Below are positions 56,740-64,000 of a stretch of DNA of 64,000 bases, piece after piece. This DNA is from Polietes domitor (lineage: Eukaryota > Arthropoda > Insecta > Diptera > Muscidae): NCBI GenBank assembly GCA_947397865.1, contig OX377619.1, forward strand, positions 100,161,007-100,225,006, in the 5' to 3' direction. The translations under genes were made by a program, and so were the position numbers. Positions within the stretch are counted from its first letter, which is position 1, and each line of letters begins with the position of its first letter. Under the pieces are notes generated by a model. The model was not told the DNA's origin. It searched no databases and saw only the letters and a program-made list of their open reading frames with translations.

Positions 56740-57510
56740 TCTTTCTTAAGGCCCATTTGTGTGATATATCTTTGCTTCCTAAGGGCCACCCCTAATCCAG
56801 TTTAGACCTTTTGAGAATAGGTGGTGGGGGTGGAAATTTCTTCTATGTTCCTATGAAGTAGTCTCCTAGGTATTTGTGTCTGTGTACACATAGCGAGGGG
56901 CATCGGCAGATTATGTGTTCGATTGTTTCTACCTCGTGTTCATCCTCACACAATCGACAATAATCTTCGATGCCTGCCTGCATTTTAAAATCCTGCCTCT
57001 GATGTTTCAGTGCACTATCAATGTGCGAATTTCTGCCTTGCCTAGCTCTTATACAGTTTTATCGAACCGATTCCTAAGGTTGAGTTGATTATTCGGTGCT
57101 TGAGCATCGCGTCTATCAATTCAACCAGGAATTCCGGAACGTGTAGATCTCTTAATACTGTACTTATGGTATTAGATTCAATGATGTTAAAAGCTCCTTC
57201 TATGCCTAGAAACGCTGCAAGTGTATAATCTTGCTTTGGATATGAATTCAACCCGTACCTCCCTCTAGCTAATTGGTATAAGTCTTAGGCGCTGACATGC
57301 TTTGAATATACGTACAAGATGTGTAACAATCACATTTGTTGTATACTGCAGCATGGTTGGAAAGACACCGTCCATTCCTGGATATTTGAAGGGTTGGAAG
57401 GTATCTATTGTCCATTTTACTGTATCTGGACAGAAAATGGATCCTAGATATACTAGGACATGATATAACAAAGGGGAGTGGTACCTCCCACACAACAAAT
57501 ATTTTAAAAC
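56740..57510 (-). pseudogene. LOA/R1-like LINE relic (RT and C-terminal knuckle)
   Basis: Minus strand. 57510-57265 encodes WTIDTFQPFKYPGMDGVFPT and LVRIFKACQRLRLIP, an RT start. 57251-57042 encodes YTLAAFLGIEGAFNIIESN, the DIEGAFN-type box, with the Asp changed to Gly. 57000-56850 encodes CRLCEDEHEVETIEHIICRC and HRHKYLGDYFI, the Cys/His knuckle found after RNase H in this LINE group. The palm and RNase H between them are deleted, so the element is inactive. Confidence 0.75.
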
Positions 57511-57671
57511 TATCAAAAATTACTCATTTTATCTTCCAAAGCATATGAAGTAGGGGAATAGGGAAAAATTAATCCGTGCAACGCCGGGTACAAAATACTA
57601 GTTTAACATAAATATTAAAATATTACAGTTTTAAACAAATAAATATTTTTTATTTTATTTCTGTTCTCTAG
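57511..57671. other. Repeat end and intron 3' part upstream of the Ir exon
   Basis: At 57560-57601 the sequence ccgtgcaacgccgggtac..aatactag is the reverse complement of the repeat interrupted by the Transib element. From there to 57671 lies AT- and pyrimidine-rich intron sequence ending tttctgttctctag, a good splice acceptor. Confidence 0.6.
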
Positions 57672-58418
57672 GTTGATCGGGATAATATTACATCTAATTG
57701 CCAAATAGAAGAAATTCTGTCGCGTCTAAAAAAAGATTCTGGTGTAGCTGCTTTTAGTAAATATCACTTTGCGCTACTAAATATCATTCGGGACCGGCTT
57801 AATTTTAGTGTAAATTTTCGAAATGCGCGCGGATGGGCTGGAAGGCTTGGAAATTCCAGCTTTCGCCTTGGGTTTCTAGGGATAATGAAGCGCAACGAGG
57901 CCGATATTGGAGCATCTGCAGCTTTTAACCGAATCAATCGCTTTGCCGAGTTAGACACAATTCATCAAAGCTGGAAATTTGAAACTTCATTTATATATCG
58001 ATTTACACCAGATTTACGCATACAAAACACAAGAGGAAGTTTCCTTGTACCTTTTGCGACTAATGTTTGGTTAATGACAATGTGCATTTGCATTATTTTA
58101 ATTATTATCTGGATATGTACTGTATACATCCAATCAGATGGAAGTGATTTAAATAATTATGTATACATCATTCCAATAAACGTCATTGGTGCGATATGTC
58201 AACAAGGTTTAAATCCGCCACCTATTGAAACTCCTGCGCGTATCGTTACTCTTACAACATTTGTATTTTCATTAATTTTGTATAATTATTACACCTCATC
58301 AGTTGTTGGAGGACTTTTAAGTAACACTGCCCAAGGACCTTCTTCAGTAGACGATATTACATCAAGTAAATTGCTCTTATCATTCGAAGATATAGGATAT
58401 TACAAAGTATTATTTAGA
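57672..58418 (+). CDS. Ionotropic receptor exon (Ir75-group-like)
   Basis: One internal exon of 249 codons, phase 0 at both ends, between acceptor ttctctag and donor AGA|GTAAGT (58419). It encodes part of an insect chemosensory ionotropic receptor, a ligand-gated channel of sensory-neuron membranes. Residues about 1-125 are ligand-binding lobe S1 (GWAGRLGNSSFRLGFLGIMK, EADIGASAAFNR). Residues 132-154 are the first membrane helix, 163-182 the pore region (GAICQQGL) and 189-214 a further helix (LYNYYTSSVV). The start of S2 (LLLSFEDIGYYKVLFR) closes the exon. The amino-terminal exon(s), most of S2 and the last helix are outside or not visible. The sequence is clean and open, unlike everything around it. 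Assignment to the Ir75 group is from memory of motifs and is tentative. Confidence 0.85.
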
Positions 58419-58730
58419 GTAAGTTCATAACGATCACTTGAGACTGTCAATATATATTTTTAATTTTGTTACTAGTTATTCTTTTGTATGGGATCTTTTG
58501 ATTCTGATTTTATGAAATTCGAAATATCGGAAATTAAAAAATAAAAAAAAACAAAAATCACCTAGAGCTTAAACATGTATTATTTAAAATTACATTGCAC
58601 TATAAAGTAACCTTTCATATGAATGTAGCCTAAAATTCTTTAAAATTACATTGCACCTTCATATAAATGTAGCCTAAAATTCCATCTAGTATAAATGTAT
58701 TCCGAATAATGTAAATCACAGAATTATAAA
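58419..58730. other. Probable intron after the Ir exon
   Basis: AT-rich, starting GTAAGT. It contains a short direct duplication (attacattgcac..atataaatgtagcctaaaat, about 58590-58680). No coding sequence. Confidence 0.5.
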
Positions 58731-58800
58731 AAACAAGTAAAAAAGGCGTTAAGTTCGACCGGGCCGAACTTTATCTCCGAACTCCACCATGGATGGTGTT
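58731..58800 (-). mobile_element. DINE-1-like terminal fragment X4 (reverse)
   Basis: aacaagtaaaaaaggcgtta, then AGTTCGACCGGGCCGAACTT and ctccaccatggatgg. This is the right terminus of the X family in reverse orientation. Only the terminus is present. Confidence 0.65.
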
Positions 58801-59519
58801 TAGTTTAGAACCTTTTTTTGTTTTTGGCCTTTTGGAAAAAGTTAGTTTAGGGTTTTGGTTTTAGATTTTAAGTAAGTATTTCACTTTGGTTTTATTGTAG
58901 TTAGTTTAGTTTAGCGTAAGTTTTGTACAGGGTTTTTAATTTAATTTTAGATAGTAAAATTTAATTTAAATATGTAGTTGTAAGGAGCAAATATATAGAT
59001 GCAATTCAATTTCTTTTTCTTAATAATAGTTAAATTTTTATCGTAATTCATAGATTTATAATTAATTAACACAATGCTATGAGCCACCTTAATGTATATG
59101 TGTGTATGAATGTTTGTTTGTTTTCAAATGGTTTTGTTTCGCTATGTGCTTATAATTGTGTTTTTTTTTCTCTTCTTTGTTAATTTTAAGTAGCACTTCA
59201 CTTATTACTTATTAACTTTATCACTTTTCACTTTGTCACGGGGGCTGGTGCGGGTCGACGGTTTGAATGTTAGAACGATAATAATCTGCTTTGTCCTGCT
59301 TGAATATCGTTTAGGCTTCCCCATCGCGGCAGCCAAACGATATTCAGCAAGCACAAAGCAGAACAGACAACTAGCAGGTAGCTTCCAGGGCATGTGTGTA
59401 CGTGTGTGTATGTATGTACATGCATGTACATATGATTACACACATGCCCTTTTGGCTACTGCGCTGTCATGTAAACTTGAGCAACAGTGCTCGCAATAAG
59501 TTTAGCGCAATGCTAAACA
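58801..59519 (-). repeat. 3' LTR of BEL copy 4 (inner start at 59519)
   Basis: On the minus strand, TGTTTAGCATTGCGC starts at 59519 directly after a purine tract, exactly as in BEL copy 1. The LTR extends toward lower coordinates; its outer end lies somewhere between about 58800 and 59200 and cannot be fixed without the second LTR. A strong hairpin lies inside at 59286-59361. Confidence 0.6.
59286..59361. repeat. 27-bp inverted repeat in the LTR
   Basis: ctgctttg..gaatatcgttt (59286-59312) pairs with aaacgatattc..caaagcag (59335-59361) around a 22-bp loop, with a few mismatches in the middle of the stem. It could fold in the transcript. Confidence 0.8.
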
Positions 59520-59535
59520 TTCCGCCCCCCCGTGA
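59520..59535 (-). other. Polypurine tract of BEL copy 4
   Basis: On the minus strand the tract reads CACGGGGGGGCGGA immediately before the LTR start. It is the likely primer for plus-strand synthesis. Confidence 0.75.
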
Positions 59536-59567
59536 CTCAGTGAAAATTTACAGAAATAAGACTTAAC

Positions 59568-60460
59568 CTAGCGTTTAAATAAATTTTGGGTGGGCCCCGA
59601 GAAAACATAGCCCAGCGCAGTTTGGTACGCGTGCACATCCCCAATTCCGGCAAAGAGAGCACCCTCGCACCTTATTGCGGAGTACACATCGGCGCCCAGC
59701 TCGACATCTAGGGGGGTGTTTCCTCGGGGATCCACATCGGCCGTAGTGGCAGCGGCAAAATCGCGGGTCGGGTCTTCTAGGATGGGGTCTGAGTAGGGTC
59801 GTCTTGGCAATTCGTCCGTGATAAGAGCATGCACCTTCAATGCCCAAACGTTTCTTTCAAGCCGCGGCCTCACTTTAAAGGTTGTGAAACGTTGGCCTTC
59901 GTGCAAGATGGACCGCAGGCTCAGCCGCTTGAAGGTGGATGTTGCTATCCTCGACATTGGGGAGGACTGGCTAACGAGGGCCCGCATGTTTGACCAAGTG
60001 TCAACGTCTCCGCAGCTATTCTGACCATGGCAGTCGGCACAAAAACCATAGCCCATCTGTAACCAGGTGCCGGCACGGTGGCCCTTTGTAAGGAGTCCTG
60101 CAGTTGCGGGGCCCCATGTAGCTGCGTGTGATGGCGTTCGGTGCACCGACGGCAACCAACCAGACAGGTACAGTCTGGCGCTAAGTGGCTCCTGGCCAGG
60201 CAATTCCGGCAATAGCCCCGACGCTCAACTGCCTCGTACCGCTGGTACGGTGTTAGCTCTCGGAAACGGCGGCAGGAGCTGAGGGCGTGGTCTTCTTGGC
60301 ATAGACCGCAAGAGTACTGCCAGTCGCTGGGCCGCCGGTCACGCTCTTGACTGGGCCGCCCGCCGGACCGACTACGCCGTTCATTGCTTGGGGCCGGCCT
60401 TTCGTTTGGTTCAGTGCGCCGCTCATGTTGATAGTCCTCTCGGGGTAGATATGCAGCCAT
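59568..60460 (-). CDS. GC-rich zinc-knuckle/protease-like ORF in env position
   Basis: The frame 60460-59945 begins MAAYLPREDYQHERR, has a basic Arg-rich stretch and then knuckles (CGLCQEDHALSSC, CRNCLARSHLAPDC, CRRCTERHHTQLH). It continues with FVPTAMVRIAA, the opening of a BEL-type aspartic protease. A one-base shift at about 60020 moves it to the frame ending at 59568 (DTWSNMRALVSQSSPMSRIA, LELGAD-like VELGADVYSAI, YQTALGYVFSGP). The expected active-site DSG is replaced by SQS, so it is probably not a working protease. It lies between integrase (stop 60518) and polypurine tract and is clearly more GC-rich than the pol next to it. It looks like a captured gag/protease module; an old retroelement gag remnant is the alternative. 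Confidence 0.65.
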
Positions 60461-60517
60461 AACTAGAAAACAATAAATGTGAATGTGTGTTCTGTTGAAA
60501 ATAAAACTAGGATCTAG

Positions 60518-61515
60518 TCAATCGCAAAATAGTTTGACAACTTTGGTAATGGATCGACTAATTATGCCGTGGGACGTTTTAATATCTACAACCCGGGTAT
60601 TCTGGTCGAGTCCAGGATACGTTTTTACTATTCGCCCCATTCGCCACTCAGTAGGGGACAATTTTTCGTCCTTGATAATGACGAGATCATTGTCTTTGAC
60701 ATTTTCCCTTTGGTACTTCCATTTTGTTCTACGGTGGAGTTCATTCAAATATTCGGACTTCCAACGCTGGCAAAAATATTGGGAAATTATTTTTAGACGT
60801 TTCCATCTATCGGCGTAAGTTAAATCGTCATCAGATATGTCCGATTCGGCAGGTGCCAGCATGGACGTGCCGAGAAGAAAGTGTCCAGGAGTTAAAGGGG
60901 ACACATCATCAGGGTCATCGCTAGCAGCGCTCAAGGGTCTCGAGTTCAGACAAGCCTCGATACGGGACAAGATTGTTGAGAGCTCTTCAAAGGTGAAATT
61001 CATTTTTGGTATTAATTTTCTCAAATGTGTTTTGAATGACTTTACGCCCGCCTCCCAAAGACCACCCATATGAGGTGCGCCAGGAGGTATGAATTTCCAG
61101 TCAAGTTCGTGATGTGCGTTCTGTTGAATGGCGTTACTTTGAAGAGTCTTGAGGAACTCGAGTCTGTCTTTTCGCATCATTTCAGCTGCTCCCACGAAAA
61201 TTGTGCCATTATCAGAATAAATCCTGGCAGGACAACGATAAACCGGCCGATAAACCGTGCAAGGGCGGCGAGGAAAGATTGTGTCGACAAGTCGCTTGTG
61301 GCTTCCAGGTGAATGGCTTTTGTGGCAAAACAGACAAATATGCATACATATCCTTTTGTAATAAGGCAAGCTCGACCAGTGAAATTTTTGATGCTAAAGG
61401 GCCCAGCAAAATCGACTCCTGTGTTGTTGAAGGGTCGAGATGGCATGGTACGTTCTGGAGGAAGAGATGACATAATCTGAGTTTGAGTGTGTCGTTTATA
61501 CAGTATACACGTCTA
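60518..61515 (-). pseudogene. BEL integrase, copy 4
   Basis: The frame 61473-61177 has FNNTGVDFAGPF (first Asp) and TKAIHLEATSDLSTQSF. A one-base shift near 61235 leads into 61369-60518 with IYSDNGTIFVGA (second Asp), PPGAPHMGGLWEAGVKSF (Glu), CLNSRPLSAAS, LTPGHFLLGTSML and WRMGRIVKTYPG. The upstream zinc half (THKVTIHGGNQL) sits in the RT frame, and an in-frame TAG at 61513-61515 (where Lys is usual) separates them. Apart from the stop and the frameshift it is complete and the triad is intact. Confidence 0.9.
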
Positions 61516-63384
61516 GCAGTTGTGTATAACCTTTTTTACTAAGGGTTTCAGTCTGAATATCCAAAATTCAGTTCTCAATACTCGTGTCATAAGTTGGTTT
61601 CCTCCATGAATTGTGACCTTGTGCGTGAATTCTACCAAAAGTTGAGTTAATCTTGCCTCGTATGGTAAGAGTATTGGATGACGTTCATTATACGTTAAGG
61701 CAGGCGATTGAACAAGTCGACCGTTCGCTCTCATGACCCCCTTGGAATCCAGAAACGGATTAAGAGATAAGAGACTACTGCTAGGTGAAATACGAGTTTT
61801 TTGTGCTAGAGCCCGATGTTCAAGGGCAAAATAGTGTTTTTGAGTGATGATTATAAGACGGACTTTAATGTCCCAAATCTCTTCAGCGGTAATTTCTACG
61901 GATGAAATTCTAAGTAGTGTCCTATTTATGCCGGTGTTTCTCCAAAAACGAAGTGCGTATGCTAAAACCTTATATGCATGCGAAAGGGAAGAAAATCTCA
62001 AAAGTGGGTCGTCAAAGGTTGAGGTTGCAAATACTTTGACAGATTTGGCCTCCAAATTGGTGTCTTCTTGAACTTCGTACTTTGGCCATCGGTCTTGCGG
62101 AAATTTGAGCCATGGGGGTCCATGCCACCATAAATGATGTGACTTTAAGTCGTTTGGTGAACAGCCCCGACTGGCAATGTCGGCGGGATTGCTTTCAGAG
62201 TCCACATGTCGCCACCGTTCATTTCCAATACCTTCCAGAATATCAGATACTCGATTTCCGACAAAAGTGCTCCAGGCACAAGGTGGTTTTTTCAGCCATG
62301 CGAGAACAATTGTTGAATCGGTCCAGTATTGCGTCGAAAAGTTTGAGATTCGAAGCTGTGGAATTATTGCTGAAGCTAATTTTGATAAAAGGACAGCTCC
62401 ACATAACTCTAAACGAGGTAGCGAAATTTTCTTAATGGGGGCCACACGTGTCTTGGCTGCCAGTAGAAAAGTGTCTATGCTATTATCGGAATGTTGGACT
62501 CGTATATACAATGTGGCAGCGTATGCACTTTCCGATGCGTCGCAAAAACCATGGATTTCGATGGAACTAGAGGGTCTGAACTGAACCCACCTCGGAATCG
62601 CGACAGTATCAATTGATGGACAAGTTTTAATGAAATTCTGCCAGTTTATGTTAGTTATGGGTTTCAAAATGTCGTCCCAATCAATTTGATCCAGCCACAC
62701 TTGTTGCATTATTAGTTTAGCTATCACAATTATTGGTGCCAACCATCCGCAAGGGTCGAAAAACTTGGCAATTGTGGAAAGGACTGACCTCTTCGTGTGC
62801 GCTATACTTTCCTCAATCGGTGGTGAAGTGAATGTAAAGGAGTCACTTGATATGTTCCACCTGATACCTAGGGTTTTCGTTGATGTTCCCTCAGATAAGT
62901 CTAACCAATTGACAGGAAGAAGTGAGTCTGGAGGTAAATCTTGAATTACAAGTGGGTCATTTGATGTCCACTTCCGTAACTCGAAACCGGCTGAATCCAA
63001 GGCCGATAATAATTCTTTTCTTGATGTGATGGCCTCTTTTATTTTGTGACCTCCCGCTAGGACGTCGTCAACATACAAATTCTGTTGAATTATATCTGCG
63101 GCTAGGGGGTGTGTGTCTTTCACGTCTTCGGCAAGTTGAAGAAGTGTCCGAATGGCAAGGAATGGTGCGCAATTAACTCCAAAAGTTACAGTTAGGAGTT
63201 CAAAGTCCTCTATAGGATCATTTGGAGATTTCCTAAACAGAATTCTTTGGTATTTGGTCTGCCTAGTGTCTAAAAGAATCTGCCTATACATTTTCGTGAC
63301 GTCGGCGTTAAAAACGTACCTATAAAATCTCCATTTTAGTATTTGTAAAACAAGATCTTGTTGAAGAATGGGTCCCGGGAACAA
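61516..63384 (-). CDS. BEL reverse transcriptase-RNase H, copy 4
   Basis: A long open frame of 623 codons. RT: FPGPILQQDLVLQILKWRFY, NADVTKMYRQILLDTRQT, LTVTFGVNCAPFLAIRTLLQ and the catalytic NLYVDDVLAGG. Connection: GFELRKWTSND and KTLGIRWNI. RNase H: IEIHGFCDASESAYAATLYI, KISLPRLELCGAVLLSKL, TQYWTDSTIVLAWL and NPADIASRG. It ends in the integrase zinc domain (THKVTIHGGNQLM). It copies element RNA into DNA within the particle. The open length and intact motifs suggest a young element; the real pol frame continues upstream through a frameshift near 63395. Confidence 0.92.
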
Positions 63385-64000
63385 ATTATCGTTAAGGCTT
63401 TTTTGTTAGACGAGGGGCTGGATGCGTTGAAAACAACTCTCAGTTTTGTCGTTACCCTATCTGGCTTAATGACGGCATGATGTGGCAGGTAATAGTGTGG
63501 TGTATTATCTATCTCCTGCGCTGTGATCCTCCTCATATGACCCAATTGCAAGTATTCTAAAATGGCCTGATCATACTGTTGCTTGATGTCCGGCTTTGTT
63601 AATAACTTTTTCTCCATTCGATGAAACTGCGCCATACCAATGTTCCTGGAAGCTCCCAATTCTTCGCAAGTTTTGAATGGGAGAGTTACAATGTACCTTC
63701 CAGATTTGTGTCGACGAGTTGTAGATTTAAAATTTTGTTCACAAAATGTATCCTCTTCTGACCGCAAAATCTTTTTTGGGGTCTCCTCCACCTCCCAAAA
63801 ACGTGTGAGGATTTTTTCAATCGAGACGGTGTTACAAAGTGAAATGCGGTTTTCGACTTGAGTCTCCTGAGTAATGGGTCCACCGATAATCCATCCAAAT
63901 ACGGTTTTTTGAGCTAATAGTGACCCGATAGACTGCATAGGAACGCCAATTGCGAAAATTAGGGGTCCGATATCCATTCCAATCAGAAGATCAATAGGTC
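63385..64000 (-). CDS. BEL protease end and RT start, copy 4 (runs off the window)
   Basis: The frame enters from the right edge (PIDLLIGMDIGPLIFAIGVP) and covers the protease tail (SIGSLLAQKTVFGWIIGGP), then RT start (FCEQNFKSTTRRHKSGRYIVTL, KKLLTKPDIKQQYDQAI, HMRRITAQEID, HHAVIKPDRVTTKLRVVFNAS). At SPSSNKK, about 63400, a one-base shift joins it to the 63384 frame. The protease active site and gag lie beyond 64000. Confidence 0.88.

Noticed and set aside
1..64000. tRNA, rRNA or prokaryotic operons
   Set aside because: No cloverleaf, rRNA core sequence or clustered co-directional genes with ribosome-binding sites were found by eye; a covariance-model search would be the decisive test.

Overview
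The window looks like a transposon-dense stretch of a dipteran fly nuclear genome, most probably a higher (schizophoran, perhaps calyptrate) fly. The evidence is the mix of BEL/Pao, Ty3/gypsy and copia LTR elements, Jockey-, I- and LOA-type LINEs, mariners and DINE-1-like repeats, plus one insect ionotropic-receptor exon. The sequence is AT-rich. I see no prokaryotic gene organisation and no rRNA, tRNA or CRISPR array. The species call is inference.

Layout. 0-5 kb: a minus-strand LINE relic, an unidentified decayed coding stretch and a small MITE. 5-8.4 kb: a TA-flanked TIR element holding a 425-bp tandem array that folds back on itself. 8.4-11.6 kb: the 3' part of a BEL element (integrase, env-like ORF, PPT, LTR). 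11.9-17.8 kb: DINE-1-like and ~165-bp-periodic repeats carrying a LINE fragment with a 12-bp TSD and an internally deleted mariner. 17.9-26.5 kb: BEL copy 2 (gag, protease, RT, RNase H, integrase), split by a MITE that is itself split by a DINE-1-like element. 26.8-31.8 kb: a second deleted mariner, BEL copy 3 with the same MITE at the same site, an LTR with 49-bp inverted ends, and a gag start. 31.8-37.2 kb: gypsy pol relic, DINE-1-like fragment, 2.6-kb foldback and copia gag relic.

38.4-43.8 kb is the most interesting part. It is a 5.38-kb Transib/RAG1-superfamily DNA transposon with a 5-bp CGGCG target duplication and a left end that resembles a V(D)J recombination signal (CACAGTG, 22 bp, nonamer-like GCAAAAATC). 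Its transposase is almost complete: every RAG1-core landmark I looked for is present, and the only break is a one-base slip in a ten-base homopolymer.

44-49 kb: a second copy of the first LINE family, relics and a gypsy integrase tail. 49.3-54.2 kb: an I-type LINE with a long intact ORF2, interrupted by a third deleted mariner. 55.2-57.5 kb: a LOA/R1-like LINE relic split by a TIR element with an internal ~80-bp minisatellite. 57.67-58.42 kb: one clean ionotropic-receptor exon, the only host gene sequence I can support. 59.5-64 kb: a BEL/Pao element on the minus strand, nearly intact in pol, with an unexpected GC-rich zinc-knuckle/protease-like ORF where env would lie; it runs off the right edge.

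Most coding relics carry frameshifts or stops, so gene calls here mean recognisable coding homology rather than working genes unless stated.
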